64,000 bases of DNA from Rhynchosporium graminicola (lineage: Eukaryota > Ascomycota > Leotiomycetes > Helotiales > Ploettnerulaceae): NCBI GenBank assembly GCA_900074885.1, contig FJUW01000080.1, forward strand, positions 1-64,000, in the 5' to 3' direction. Position 1 is the stretch's first letter, and the number at the start of each line of letters is the position of its first letter. A model generated the notes under the pieces. That model made no database searches. It saw only the letters and a program-made list of their open reading frames with translations, and had not been told where the DNA came from. Shown here piece by piece: positions 21,528 to 34,300 of this stretch. A program made the position numbers and the translations under genes.

Positions 21528-24500
21528 TCACGACCATTTAATATCCCCGCTCGGCTGCCTCGCCCTCCGTTTTGAATGCAACTGCGGTGCTGTTCCTCCC
21601 ATCCCTCCGGCCGACGCTGGTAGAACCGCCGCCGTCGAAGAGCGCGACTGATCTCTCGTAAGACGCACCCCATTTTCTCTCCTGCTAGACGTAGGAGCCG
21701 AAGCAGATTCATCACCAACAGACACTGTAGCTAATGACGATCTCGATCCACGCAACATAGACGTACGGGGTAATCTGCTCTTACTACTTGCTATTTCCGC
21801 ACTCGTGCGGCGAGCTATCTTTGGACCGTCTCGGCTACCTGGACGGTAGAGGATCGAGTCGTTGCTGCTACCGCTGCTACCGGATGGTGCCGTACGTCGC
21901 GGAGTAATGTTTCCTTCTACGAACGAGGATTGTGATGGGCGACTTGCGTGGGTAGGTGTGATTGGCATTGATTGGTTGAGGTAGAGTGATGGAGGAGTAA
22001 ATGTTCGTTTCATTTGCCCAGGTCGTGGTCGGCCACCGCTTCCACTCTCGGAGTCTTTGTCGAAGTTTGCTTTTACAAGCTCGCTTGCCATATTCCTCAC
22101 CAACACGGCGTTGTCGCTCTCTGCCAAACGTTGGATGGCCTCGAATAGAGCGTGACTTTGAAGATTCTGGCCTTGCTCGTCGCTCAGATCGCAGATACTT
22201 CGAACAATACGCAGGAGATTCAGTCGCACGACAGCCTTCTTATGGTTGAGCTTTTGGAGTATTCCGGAGAACATGTCAGTCCGCGCGAGAGACGCAGCCA
22301 CAGGTGAGCTGAGTCGTAGAAGTTTCTGTAAAGGCTCGAGGAGGTTGTAGTCGAAGGCACTAGCCCTCGGGGCATTGAAGCATTGAACAATAGCTTCAGT
22401 AAAGTTACCCTCGAGAAGGTACTTCTCAACTTTGGCGGTCTCTTCTTGGAGCCTGTTGTTGATTAGCACAGGTTTCCAGGACAGAGTAGTGATAGCTTGC
22501 CATATGAAAATGGCATCCAAGGCCGTGACCTGCCAATACTGATCATCTAGCAACGATACATAGAATTGCAACCCCTTGTTCTGCCAGAGATACTTTCTCC
22601 CTACCTTACCAGAATGCGCCATATCGCACAGAATTGGGAGTGCGAATTCCTTCGGCGGTCTTGGAGTCTTCATGATTTTGAGCAGTAGAGGAATGATGTT
22701 GTTTATTGCGGCGTCCTCCTGCCTTACCTTGCTGAGACGACAAAGGTTGTACATCGTGTTCAAAACCTGATTTGATATCTCACGGAAATGTGCTGTATCT
22801 TTCTTCATGCTCGAACCAAGAAGATCAATCAACAGCTCAATAGCATTGGCCGAATGTAGACTGTCAAGTGTAGTTGACAGCATAGACAAGTTCTTGATGA
22901 ACTTGAGCATGGTGATCTGGTGAACAGGGGTCATCCTCCGAAGATCTTTCAGCACACCTAAAACTTCATTAGCGACATTTGCTGCTGGTATAGGGGGTGC
23001 TTCATACGTTTGAGGACAACACGATCTGCCACGACCTCCTTGACGTAATTCTCTGCTTGCGAGAAGAGGTAGAATATGTTTACAATACGACCCTCAACCA
23101 GCTCAGACAGCTCATCATCCTCATCAAGGACACGGTCCAGGACCAGTGCCAGAGGGGACAAAATCTTGCTCCTCGAGAAAATTCGACAAAAGTCGTTCTT
23201 AGGAGTGGGTCCCTACGACTGTCAGTCATGATATTGTCAATCGGGCTGCGAAGCTCTTTGACATACCTGAAGCTCAAACACATTCCATATTCCATTCACA
23301 CCTATCAGTACCAAGTCTCTTGCTTCATCATAATCCTCATCTAAGAACTCAACTAGTACATTAAGACCTCCAGCGCTGACGAACATCTGTAGAGTCAGCG
23401 TTGACGTTTGGTACATCTGCCGAACGAATGCAGCAGCTTCTAGTCTGATCTCGTTCGAATATTGCCGAGCGGCAAATTTTGTAATGATCGGAATTCCTCC
23501 AACGAAGCAGAGATTTTCTTGTATTTCAACATCGTTCAGGATTATCTAGCGCGCAATTCAGTATCTTAACACAGATATGAGCACGCGGGGGCATTCATAC
23601 TGTGTTGACCACTTTGAGAAGCCGTAGTATCATACTTTGGCGGGTCTTGACGGTACAAGGCTCAAGAATTTCGAGGATAGGAAGCATCCCATGGGCGCCG
23701 ATGATCATAGCCTTTGCATCATCCGATTCGTACAGAACATCGAGCTGAACAATTAGTCCCAACCTAGTTTCCGATATGATCGAGACTTACCAGTTGTTCA
23801 GACACATCTGCGATAGTATCATGCTCTTCTGTCACTTTCAAAGAGCTCACCAGACCCTCGACCAGAGTGCAAAGTCTTGCATGTTTGTCTCGAGCGATGT
23901 TCGCTTGTAAGTCCATCTCATCAAATCCTTGCTCCAACGACGCGAAAGGATCATCTTCATCGTCCTCATCGCCGAGCCAGGAATTATTGGAAAGTTTCGA
24001 ATGTAACGTCAATGCTCCAACACCATTTTCGGAGCCTCTCTCGCTCTCATCTTTTTCAACAGTGACGCCTTCCTTGCCGAAGATGTCAGAAAAATCCTCA
24101 TCGTCCTCTTCTGCGTACCGCTGAATTGCGACTGAAGATCTCGTCCGCCGCATCGCTTGCTCTTCTCCTCGTGGTGCTGGCTTCCTCCGAATACTCCCAT
24201 TGATGTTAGTCACTGGTGATTGGGCCGAACGGGGGAGGCTTGTAAGGTCCGAAGGGTGGAAAAGCTTTGGCGACAGAGCATCATCCTGGTGAGTAGTGTT
24301 AGTGATTACAAGTCAGCGTGAGAGCCTCATATTCACCTTGATGATGCTCAATCTTCGATCAAAGACACTGTCGTTATCTATGAACAAGTCTGAGAAGTCT
24401 TCAACGGACTGTTCCCTATATATCGCTGCCGGTTTCGCCGGTAGAGCAAATTTATGTTCTGCTTGAGCTTTCACTAGTGACTTCGGTCGAGGAGGTTCAC

Positions 24501-26363
24501 TTCGGGATGTTTTTCTTGACGTTGGTTTTAGCACAACTGCAGGCTTAATGTCCTGGGTTACCACAGTCGGCTTTATGCGGTAAGGTCGAATTGTTTCAAG
24601 CTCATGACTATCCGGTTCGATTATCTTCCGGGGTGCTTTGATAGTGACAAGGTCACCCTCAAAATTGTTGTCCCAATTGTCATTTTCGTCAGGCATCTCA
24701 AATGATGCAAAGGACTTGAGGCGGTCTGATGAAAACATCCCACCAAAGTTATCATGCGGCTTGAACTGGGGCAGATGAAGCGCGCTCGGTGATATCGAGG
24801 TTGCGAAATCATCATCCCAATTGTCGTCAGCTAGATTCAACGTTAACATCCACATTATAGAGCATATCGAAGTAATTCAGAGATTTCAGATTTTACGTAC
24901 CTGTGGTTTCTGGTGACCGAAAAGCCTCCGCATGAGTCTTTGGCTTAGCTAATGAAAGTGGGCCTTTTGCAGGAGTAATTAATCCAGCAACTTGTTGGTC
25001 ATTATGAATATTGCGTAAAGGAGGGTCTCTTCTTGTGGGTATTGGGCTAGCAACATTTGTTCTGGTTGATGCACGAAGTGAGCCCGCATTGGTTGGTGAT
25101 TTCAAAGCCTCATTCCACTGCTTGACCTCTTCAACAGCTTCGTCGTAGTTGGCAGGTGGTTTTGCAATGGGAGCGTCACTTCTGCGTGAGCCTACAATCC
25201 ACGCGTGCTTTAGAAGCTTCCTTGCCGATACTCTCAAGTTGGGATCTTTCTGAAAACATTGCATAAGAAAGTCTCGAGCAGCCTTTGTGAAGTCAGTAAT
25301 GAGTCAAGCTAGAATAATCCTATACTTACTGGTGAAACTCCCTCTGGCAACGGTGGATGATCATCGTTGACAATCGCAAATAGAGCTGGCATAGGCGCAA
25401 GCTTATGGTAGGGTGGTTTGCCATCTAGCAGCTCAATGACTGTACAGCCCAAACTCCATATATCAGACGCTGGTGTAGCACCGGAGAGTTGAATTATTTC
25501 AGGAGCCATCCAGTATGGAGTTCCTACTACTTGTGCTTCCTTATCTGCCCCAGTAAGCGTGCTTGTAGAAACTCCGAAATCTGCAAGCTTAACCTTTCCA
25601 TCTTTCGTTGTGAGAATATTGGCACCTTTGATATCCCGATGTATAACACCTTGGTCGTGTAGGTACTGCAGTCCAAGAAGTATTTGAGTCATGTAGACTC
25701 CGACGAGGTTCTCGGGGAATTTGCCATAGCTCTTGCATATCGAATGTAGCGATCCGTTTTCGCAGTATCTTGCCTCTGTCAGTCTTCCTATCAAGCATTT
25801 GCACTCTGCCAAGGCTTACTCTAATATAATATTCAGACAATCAGACGACTTGACGAAACCTAAGTACTTGACAATATTGTCATGCTAATGCAAGTTAGTG
25901 TATCGTCAAACTTAATTCTGGGTCGTGCTTACATGCAGGTTCTTTAGCAGGTCTATTTCTGCCTGGAAACACATATTAGATCAAGCGGAACCCCAGATGC
26001 TCGGGTTTACCTACCTCAATCATACGCAGTTCGCTCTTTGGCAAATCTCCGAGCTTGATCTGCTTGACAGCTACAGCTTCACCCGTTCCCCAATTGAAAG
26101 CCTTGTAGACGGACCCAAAAGCTCCCTTGCCTAAACACTCTCCTAGACGCTATGCCCACTGTAAGCAGTCATCATGTGCCACCTCCACAAACATGACCTA
26201 CATAGTCCTTCAACCCCGGATCCTGAACCGCCCTATCTTTCACCACTCCACCATCTTTCCTCGGTGTGGCTGGAGTCTTCTCTGGCTTGCCATGCCCATT
26301 AGCTCCTGATCTGCCATTCATCTGCCGATCCGCCGAGGAGGCAGGAGGAGGATGGGAGCCCAT
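21528..26363 (-). CDS. sepH: Septation-initiation protein kinase, SepH/Cdc7-like (Cdc15/Cdc7 family)
   Basis: Ser/Thr kinase of the septation initiation network, which triggers septum formation downstream of the Spg1-type GTPase. I read 12 exons (complement): 26202-26363, 26015-26149, 25933-25962, 25884-25820, 25330-25768, 24901-25282, 24337-24830, 23791-24285, 23601-23744, 23267-23545, 23008-23212 and 21528-22957. They total 1419 residues with every phase consistent. The kinase domain follows a 54-residue leader: glycine loop [14 protein letters not shown], catalytic [11 protein letters not shown], and the STE-type G-T-P-Y-W-M-A-P-E. An acidic middle region (D-N-W-D-D-D, later D-N-W-D-N-N) precedes a long helical-repeat region and a Ser/Arg-rich basic tail. 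Domain order and length match fungal SepH/Cdc7. Confidence 0.93.
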
Positions 26364-27404
26364 GGCCGATATCGAAGTCTCGACCCAGGAACGGGTTTCA
26401 GGAAAGGGAGAGAAGAGGTCGCAAGCTCTGGCAGATAGAGGATCTCATCACAACCATCGAAACTCCTATGTGGACCAGGTCCTCGTTTCGGATCGCGGTA
26501 TCGCGGGGTTAGGAGGATTTATTGCCTAGGTTGTCTGGATATGACGGATCCTGGCTCGCGAGGACGCGAACGGGCGAGTGCACAATTAAGAATGAGCCTT
26601 GGTGTTTTGCAATTGTTGAGAGCTATACTGGCGCGGCGAATAGCACAATCTCAGCCGCAGTGCTGCCGTGTTCAATTGATATAAAAGTCTTGAAAGGGAG
26701 GCCTCGTACGGTAGAAGCGTGGTGTATTCACCATCCGCGGACCGAAATTGGCAATGTCCAAAATGACAAACAAGCCATTGACTAGGATGCGCGTAAGGCT
26801 GAAGAAAGTCTAGGATCTGGATCGCGACTCCCAAGGTCCATTTTTCTAATGGACTTTACAATCCGTCCCAAGTTGTACATCTTTCATTTTAGTTTTTCTG
26901 TCTAAGTCATACCATGCGTTCTGTTTCCTTTGTAACCAATCAACAAAGCTATTGTTCTTTCATAATTCTGATCAATTATTAGTCGGTGATCATGCACGTC
27001 AGCTATACATATTCTGCGGGTCCCTGGCAGTTCTATTCGATTCTGACAACTTGTTCCCGTTATGCATGTTTGACTTTACATCACAATGAATCCGCTTGGT
27101 CAAGTATCCATAATTTAGTGATTTTCCATTTCTTAGCCAAAGATGTTGCGATCGATCACTACCGATCATCATATGGATATGGAATGTTGCCCGTCCTCGT
27201 CCAGCTTTCACGTCCCAGCTATAAACCCCAGCCATAAACCTTATCCAAGTTTCCAACCGTGTGTTCAGCCCCTAACGCCAGTAAACGTCCCAGTTTCCAA
27301 ATGAAATGAATCTAAAAGCTTTTGAATGGTCGAACAATATATAGTACAATAAAAATTGGTATCGTCGCACATATTCGAAATGCAATACCTTCGTAAGATA
27401 TCAG
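26364..27404. other. Promoter region of the septation kinase and intergenic spacer
   Basis: About 1 kb between two minus-strand genes. The part next to 26363 is the upstream region of the kinase gene. Short plus and minus readings of 60-87 codons occur but have no protein character. The right third is AT-rich (about 27290-27400) and probably holds the 3' end of the next transcript. Confidence 0.35.
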
Positions 27405-29196
27405 TCAGTAAGAGCCATCCGCGTCTCTGCGCGAACGCTCTTGACTAGGTGTTCTGTTCAATTCAGCCTCCTCCTCCCGGAGCCGCTCGTTTTCTTCTGT
27501 CCACGCCAGGCGTGACAAGATCCGACGCATTTCCCCAAGACCAGGTTCTTCCGTGGCCCTTTCTGCTCTCGCAGTAACGACATCTGCATACGTCCTCCAA
27601 AAGCTAACTCCCCTGCCCCTTGTTCCAGCGAACTGTGAGATATCAAAGAGGCCTTCCTCCTCATCATCGGTATTGCTTCCTGCATCTGAGATGTCACATA
27701 CATGCTCTGCGAGCCTATCTGGGCTTGTCATTGAGGTACTAGCGGAGACTGCACCGGAAGACGGCCCTGATCCCGAAGACGACGACGCAGCAGCTGCAGC
27801 GGCAGAGGTAGAAGCGAACGAAGATCCGGCACTTGGGTGCTGCGGATCTGGTGTAATACTTGTCAAGAGAGTGTCCCAGGAAGCAGCGCCGCCCTCAGGA
27901 CTCAGACTTCTGTCTCGGTCCCCAAGTCCATCCAGACGAGCCTGACCATTTAACTGCCGTAGTCTCATAATGTGGGTTGCAGTTTGCGAATGCAATGGTC
28001 TTGAGGTTGCTGACCCCTACTTGAGCATCAGTAAATTCGCAAAACAATATCTTGGCCATTAGCGTGCTAGAGATCTGTAAGAAAAAACCATAACCCAGAA
28101 AGCCAACGCGTGAAATACATACTTCTGTGAGTGGTCCTCTCGTAGTGAAATTGAAATCGGCTTCCTCAAGGCGACGACGTGGTGATGACACCATCGCGGT
28201 CGAGACCTGGCGGGCTGGTGATAGAACTGGACTCAAGGAGGAAGAAAGCCTTGGAAAATCTATCCGAGCCGCTGGAGCAACATATGGCAAATCATTCTCG
28301 AAATACGGAGGAGTAGGCGCAGGATGCCTTCGTCGCAACCTTCGAAAGTCCGCCCTGATTAGTCGCAAGTTGTTTGCTTCTCTACGGAGGGTTTCTTCTC
28401 TGTGGCGTTGCTCTGACCCGGTAAGAGAACGGTCTCTTGACTCTCTCTCTAATTGCGTTATTTGTGCTTCGCTATGGCGTTGTGCTTCTCTGGCAAGGGA
28501 ATGATCTCTAGCCTCTCTTGCTTGTTGCTCCCCCTGTAATTGCGATATTTGCGCTTCTCTGTGGCGTTGTGCTTCTTCCATAGCCGCATAATCTGTGTTA
28601 GCATTGATCTCAGCTTGTTGCCACGCTGATGCCCAAATTTGTGCATCTATTTCACGAGATCGGTCTCTTGATTCCCCCTCCCTCGCTAATTGGTCCCTCT
28701 CTAGCCGCAATGATTGTGCTTCTCTGTGGCGCTGTAGTACTTCGGCCTCAGAATAATCTCTCGACTCGGGAACTGGTGGCATCAGGGGCCCGTCGATCTC
28801 CGGATTCGAGGCACGGTGTCTTTCGTAGCTGAGAGGATCACGCATCCTCATTCGCTCTAGGCGCAGTGATCGCGCTTGAAGAGACGACAACGAAGGCACT
28901 TCAACAAGAGTTGGGCCATTGGCACGTTGACCTTCCAAGACCTCGTCCTGGTATGATACGTATTGCTCAGCCTCGGGCAACAATCCATGTATTCTGCGCC
29001 TACGCGCCTCGGCGGTCAGACGCGCATGAGGGCCTCGCAATGTTCGGTGCCTTCGAATGGAGGATCGGGATTGTGATGCGATCTTTTCCGATGCTTTGAA
29101 CGCGACCTCAGGTTCAACTGGCGTGATAAATAATCTGTAATCTGATTAGCAGCGCATGCGGGACAATGAGAGGCGGAGGTCGTACGGCAGACCCAT
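27405..29196 (-). CDS. Arg/Glu-rich fungal protein of unknown function
   Basis: Three exons (complement of 29186-29196, 28123-29134 and 27405-28016) give 544 residues. The first exon is only 11 nt (M-G-L-P minus one base); it is needed because the long second reading has no ATG at its start and stops upstream at 29146, just beyond an acceptor with a GCTAAT branch site. Residues 90-230 are made of repeated, strongly charged helical segments of the type Q-R-H-R-E-A-Q-S-L-R-L-E-R (four or more variants), probably a coiled coil. The C-terminal part contains D-G-L-G-D-R-D-R-S-L-S-P, then a W-D-T-L-L block and a Ser/Ala-rich low-complexity region. I believe this last block recurs in other ascomycete proteins but cannot name the family or function. 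Confidence 0.75.
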
Positions 29197-30023
29197 TCTC
29201 GCGAATTGAGAGCACGCGAGAATGAAGGAAAGGCTGTTGGGTGAATGATCGAGTGAACGCGACAACAACAATAAGGCTTCTGAAGGAGGATTCGATGTTT
29301 TGATTCTGGTAGTGGTAGCGTAGTGGTCGAATCTGTTGTTTGATTGAGAAAGGGCGAGGCGCGGCGAAGCGAATTGCAGAGGCGGGCACATTAGCGTGTT
29401 TCGCGTATTTTTGCTGCAAGTCATTTTTACGGGGCTCATGCAGGCAGGGGTTTCCATTTGCTAGCGCAGCCTTGAACTCAAACGAGAGGATGCTTGTAGC
29501 TACTTATGTAATAAACGAACGTCAACATCAACATCAAAATCACCCGCTCAAGTTTCGGCCTGCATCAACGGAACAGGATCTGACTCACCCGCACATAACA
29601 CAATCTAGCGGACAAGCCTGCCAGAGATCGATCCCTCTGGAGTGTCTACAGATACTTTGAATCTCCTTTGATAGATCATGGAGCAAACTTGTTCGTAATC
29701 GCCGAACATTCACCACACGATGCTTATCGTATGAACACTGGCCTCTGCTACTGTAGGAGCAAACAGGCTCATATTTTGAGTTACATAAGTGAACCAGAAT
29801 AGGAAGTTGAAGCAGAGGTCTTTTTATTGACCTTGAAATTCGATATCTAAGCGAAGGACCTGTTTCGAGCCCGGCCATAAAAAAAGACCTCAAGTCCATC
29901 GACTTGCTTTTGAACGCACAGACGTCTGACTCTAAGTGACCTGAATGCTAGAAGGTCTAGGCCACTTTTGCGCAGCCATACTCCTAGTCTGTCTCCATCG
30001 CTACAACTCACACAAGTGCAAAC
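29197..30023. other. Divergent promoter region
   Basis: This 830-bp stretch separates a minus-strand and a plus-strand gene and so should contain both promoters. Two overlapping minus readings (29114-29419 and 29146-29457) cover the leader of the left gene; they are not supported as separate proteins. No strong repeat or known motif stands out. Confidence 0.4.
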
Positions 30024-31304
30024 ATGATAGAACTCGGCTTAGCCCGCATCAGCACACTTCTCAAAGACACTCCTCAAAGATGGAAGGCTATCCACGTTGC
30101 TGGGACGAACGGCAAAGGATCGATATGTGCCTACCTTTCAGCAATGCTCCATGCTAGCGGAGTCCGTTGTGGCCGATTTACATCCCCTCATTTGATCGAC
30201 CGCCAGGATTGTATCAACATTAACCAGAAGACAGTCAAAGACTGGATATTTGAAAGAGCGGAGAAATCAGTGTTGGAAAGGAATAAAACTGAGGGCTTGA
30301 AGGCATCGGAATTTGAACTGCTCACAGCCACCGCTTTCGCAGCCTTTGCGATACAGAAGATCGAGATGGGCGTCATAGAAGTTGGGCTTGGTGGTCGTCT
30401 CGACGCTACGAACGCGATGAAGAAGAAGGCTGTCACAGTCATATCGAAGATTGGTTTGGATCATCAATCATTTCTGGGAAACACTATCGAAGAGATCGCT
30501 CGCGAGAAGGCCGGCATCATGCGACCGGGAGTTCCATGTGTTGTCGACAGCACAAATCCTCCCTCTGTTTTGCAAGTCGTACAAAACTACGCACGAGAAA
30601 TTGGAACAGATGTTGTTCTCAGCTCTACAGAATCATCACTCTTTGACGAGCTGTCTCAAGATGATTTTGAGCCTCATCAATGGCAGAATCTTGCTTGCGC
30701 ATACACTGCTTTCAATCTGGCATATACTAAGCTTGAATCACCGCTACATCGACTTCTGCCTGCCATCCAGAACATGAAACTGCCAGGGCGGCTACAAAGT
30801 ATTAATCTTAGTTCGCTTACAGGATGGAAAGGAACCACCATACTCGATGGTGCCCATAATGTTCAATCAGCTGAAGCTCTCGGTGCATATGTCGACGCCA
30901 AACTTCGGGAATATCACGACGGGAAGGAACGTAAAGGGAGCAGCACTCGGAAAATCACTTGGGTGATTGCAGCTTCACAAGGGAAGGAACTGAAAGGGAT
31001 CTTGAAGCCATTACTGGGACGTGGAGACGTCGTTGTTGCGGTCCAGTTCGGCCCCGTTGACGGGATGCCTTGGGTTCAGCCGATGCCAACCAACGAGATT
31101 ATTGAGACTGCGTTTGATATGAATGTCAGACAGTTGCAAGATAGCGGTAGTGATGTGCTTGGGGCTCTGCGCTTAGCAGCTAGGAAAGCTGGACCTGGAC
31201 CTGTTGTTGTGGCTGGTAGTCTTTACTTGGTCTCAGACGTGTTGCGTTTGCTTCGAGAGGTTGAGCGTCGGAAGCTCGGCCAGGATTGGATAAAATCAGC
31301 CTAG
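30024..31304 (+). CDS. FOL3: Dihydrofolate synthase (folylpolyglutamate synthase family)
   Basis: ATP-dependent ligase of the Mur-ligase superfamily that adds glutamate to dihydropteroate, a late step of folate synthesis. Single exon, 426 residues, beginning M-I-E-L-G-L-A-R-I. The P-loop reads V-A-G-T-N-G-K-G-S at about residue 25. F-T-S-P-H-L follows near residue 53. E-V-G-L-G-G-R-L-D-A-T-N lies near residue 120, then L-D-H-Q-S-F-L-G, and the C-terminal domain begins with L-D-G-A-H-N. Length and the short N-terminus before the P-loop match fungal dihydrofolate synthase better than mitochondrial or cytosolic folylpolyglutamate synthase, which carry longer N-terminal parts; the two cannot be separated with full certainty by motif reading. 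Confidence 0.9.
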   Translation: MIELGLARISTLLKDTPQRWKAIHVAGTNGKGSICAYLSAMLHASGVRCGRFTSPHLIDRQDCININQKTVKDWIFERAEKSVLERNKTEGLKASEFELLTATAFAAFAIQKIEMGVIEVGLGGRLDATNAMKKKAVTVISKIGLDHQSFLGNTIEEIAREKAGIMRPGVPCVVDSTNPPSVLQVVQNYAREIGTDVVLSSTESSLFDELSQDDFEPHQWQNLACAYTAFNLAYTKLESPLHRLLPAIQNMKLPGRLQSINLSSLTGWKGTTILDGAHNVQSAEALGAYVDAKLREYHDGKERKGSSTRKITWVIAASQGKELKGILKPLLGRGDVVVAVQFGPVDGMPWVQPMPTNEIIETAFDMNVRQLQDSGSDVLGALRLAARKAGPGPVVVAGSLYLVSDVLRLLREVERRKLGQDWIKSA

Positions 31305-32056
31305 TCTCTACTCTGAAGCATGGCTAGCCTGGTGAAGTGAGGGAGAGTCGAAATTGACTTGCGAGTCTCTGGGTAGGAAGCCGAGGTTCGAGAAGGCCAG
31401 TCATGCTCAGATGTACATTCAAAGCAAATACATATACATCTAAACATGTAGCTCTTGTGAAAACCCGGGTCAAATGAGATAAAGCGGAATCGATCCATCT
31501 GAGTTCGGTTCAACTACAGTTATACTCAAGCGCAACTTGCGACTTAGTCTGAACGAAATCGTATCCTGAGCTTTGCCTCGATTTGACTGTATACCTAAGT
31601 TTCTGCTCGGGTAGAACTTTCCACAGGTTCTTCTGGTCGTTCCTGCTTTTTTTTTTGGTCGCGGGCCGCGAGGTATTGAGTTGGTAGCTCCTCCCTTCTC
31701 CAACAGCTCTCCATGATATGCTTTTCTGCTCTTCGAGGTCCACAACCCTTAGTCGCAGATTCTTTTCCCAACATTAATTATATCTTCTTTAGCACATACA
31801 GTATCCCGCAGTTTTACACCCACTGGCACTTCGCACTTCTTGATCCAAACCATCGTTCCTTTTACACTATTATTTACTGCATTGGCGATGTAAGTCACCA
31901 GCAATACACGGCGTTTTGATATTTAAACTGTCGGTTCTATGTACCAGGCTGAGCATCACTTCGTATAGGTTGTCCAGAGCACCCAATGACACTCCATCTG
32001 TCTCTCCTACCCGTCGGACGCCTGAACGGAGGAGATCTCGCTACGTAGAACGTAGG
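31305..32056. other. Spacer and uncertain 5' region of the next gene
   Basis: Some 750 bp with only short readings. A plus reading at 31713-31919 (68 codons) ends near a GTAAGT donor (31890), and an in-frame non-ATG reading runs from 31916 into the next gene. An upstream exon or a leader intron of that gene may be here, but I could not join the frames without a stop. A run of ten T lies near 31649. Confidence 0.35.
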
Positions 32057-33913
32057 ATGAGAGGCAAAGACAGGATCAGCGCCATGGCTAAATGTCATTC
32101 ATGTTCAGGGGTGACTGAATTGCCTCGCGCAGCACCTGCCCAAACGCCCGTAAGTTGTCAGAAACAAGTGTGACTTCTTGACGATGATTAAGTTTTGCAG
32201 GTCACTACGAAAGCTGCCCAAGCCTTCGACTTCATACCAATACCAGTGCGGACAAGGTCGCAATCTCCTTCTAAGAGAAAGACCGATGATGTCGGAGAGT
32301 TTTCGAGAGCTGTACGTTCAACCATTACATTTGAATATCTTACTCTGATTTTTGGTGCTTGTAGAAACGATCAAAGTCGGATGCAGTATACCAGAGTTCG
32401 GGTACTGTCATAAACACTGCCGAACAAGTGCCCACACCTACCCACATACCAGGAATCGAAAAGCTAAACGTCACAAGAACATCACATGACTCGCCTGGGA
32501 GTAACGTGTGTGCGGATGGCTACAAAGGCCAAGCAGATCACGAAGAGGAGATACGCTTCCTGAATGCAACATCCGAAACTCTGAGGTATCTGCGTAAGGC
32601 GTCAGAACAGGAATCCAGCGGTGGAGATGAGCTTTCCAGGTGTACACATGAGGTGGCCCAATGCATGGGCGAATGTATCGCAGGGAGCCCGTCAAAGGAT
32701 AGAGCAGTTGATCAGCCAGAGATATCACAGGTACTCACACGCTTGTCCTTCCTGACAACCAGAACTGACTTTTCTAGTCACCAGTATTGACTCCTTGGTC
32801 CAAGGAGGTTGCCAGAGAACTTGTACGACGCTTAAAAAGTTCATACGGATACGCCGAAGTCCTGAATCCTAATCTGGAAATTGAGCAGAGTATCAATCTC
32901 TGGTACTTGCAGAAACTCAGAGAAGATGCTCAAAATGTACCCTACGATGTAAGTTGTTTCGTCGGCTTATGTGTCGAGAAAGCACAACTAAGACTCGTAG
33001 GCTACACCAGCTATGTTTTTCATCCTACCTACGTTACGTGAAGAGCGGGAAAATGCCCATTATGCTTTTATAACCCATCCTTACATCACGCACAAAACAG
33101 CGAGCTCTGCAAAGGGTATGGAAAGGGAGTTGAAGCAACATGTGGTAAGCTTTTTCGATAAATGCTTGACCTATCAGGTTGCGGCAGTCTACGATGTCCA
33201 AGTTCGCCTCAATGGACCTTTGTTAAGGATAGGAGGTGATGACCTTTTCAAGTCAATTGATGGACTTGATACTGGTGGCGAAGATTGGCCAGAGCTTGAA
33301 AAGCACAATCATCGTGTCTGGCAGGAACTAGTCCTTCGAGACACGCAGTGAGTGTCCTGATATCTCTTGCAATATCGGCAACTCAGCCCAAGCTGAACTA
33401 TTCTGACCTCCAACTAGATTGCCCACACGCGACAACGGAAAGTACACTCGGGCAAAAAGAGATCGAGCTCATTCAAGTATGGGGAGCCTGGGCCTCACAG
33501 GCCTATTTTTCAACGATAAGAAAGATGATGAGTATGAGGGCGACGATGAAGCCACAGAGGAGCCGATCTTTTTCCCAGGGAATACACATCACAGGCGAGA
33601 CTCTCATATCAATATTGGCGACCTACTATACAGTGGTTCGGAGGTCGAAATCGAGGAGGAACCTCATAAGTCCCCTCCCGTAGATGTAGAGCGCGTACTG
33701 GATACCCGCTCCTTGTCGTCCTCATCAGACAGAAGGACCAATTCCAACAGCAATGAACAGTTAATTGTGGGAGCAAAGCGTTTTTATGGCGAAGAGGATT
33801 ACATAGATCTGGTCTCGGAGATAACGGATGAAACAGATGTCTCTAGACAGAGCTTGACTGCATCCCGCTGCAGTCGAGGCCGAGGTTCGCTTCAGGAGCG
33901 ACATGACCATTAG
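32057..33913 (+). CDS. Ser/Arg-rich protein of unknown function, six exons
   Basis: Exons 32057-32149, 32201-32311, 32365-32730, 32778-32948, 33001-33347 and 33418-33913 join in phase with good GT...AG introns of 46-70 nt, giving 527 residues from the ATG at 32057. The frame is open further upstream (basic, Arg/Pro-rich, no ATG), so the true start may lie in an upstream exon. Near the chosen start is a C-H-S-C pair; a second pair that would make a zinc finger is not seen. The middle is helical (exon 4, W-S-K-E-V-A-R-E-L-V-R-R-L), exon 5 contains an R-E-E-R-E-N-A segment followed by a possible globular core, and the last exon is acidic and Ser-rich. I do not recognise a family or function. Confidence 0.65.
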
Positions 33914-34300
33914 AATGGTGGCTCTACATAAGGCTTAGAGAATGGAAGATTCAAGTATTGATATCCATAGACACCTGATCAAGTGCACACATTGACTTCC
34001 AGCCGTAGTCAAACTAAGAGGGCTAATCTATACTGCCACCAAGATGCAAGGTTTGATATGATGGCAAAACTCATAAACGGGAACTTGTTTACGTTAATAA
34101 CAAAACATTATTACCTGACTTTCAAGTACTACCCTACAAAATGTCCTGTAAGTCGTTGCCATGCCGCAAAGATGCTGCGGACATATTCAAAGTGATTATC
34201 GAAGTCATATAAATATTCAATGGCTTCAGCCACGTTATATTCTGAGGCAATGAACTCGCGTAGCTGAAGACAAGCTTAGCGTCATATGCAAAGTACCCAA
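33914..34300. other. Convergent 3' intergenic region
   Basis: This 387-bp space lies between a plus-strand and a minus-strand gene, so it should contain both transcript ends. No gene or repeat is visible. Confidence 0.35.

Noticed and set aside
33145..33177. 33-nt GTAAGC...CAG segment that looks like an intron in the Ser/Arg-rich unknown
   Set aside because: Shorter than usual fungal introns, a multiple of three and free of stops, so left as coding.
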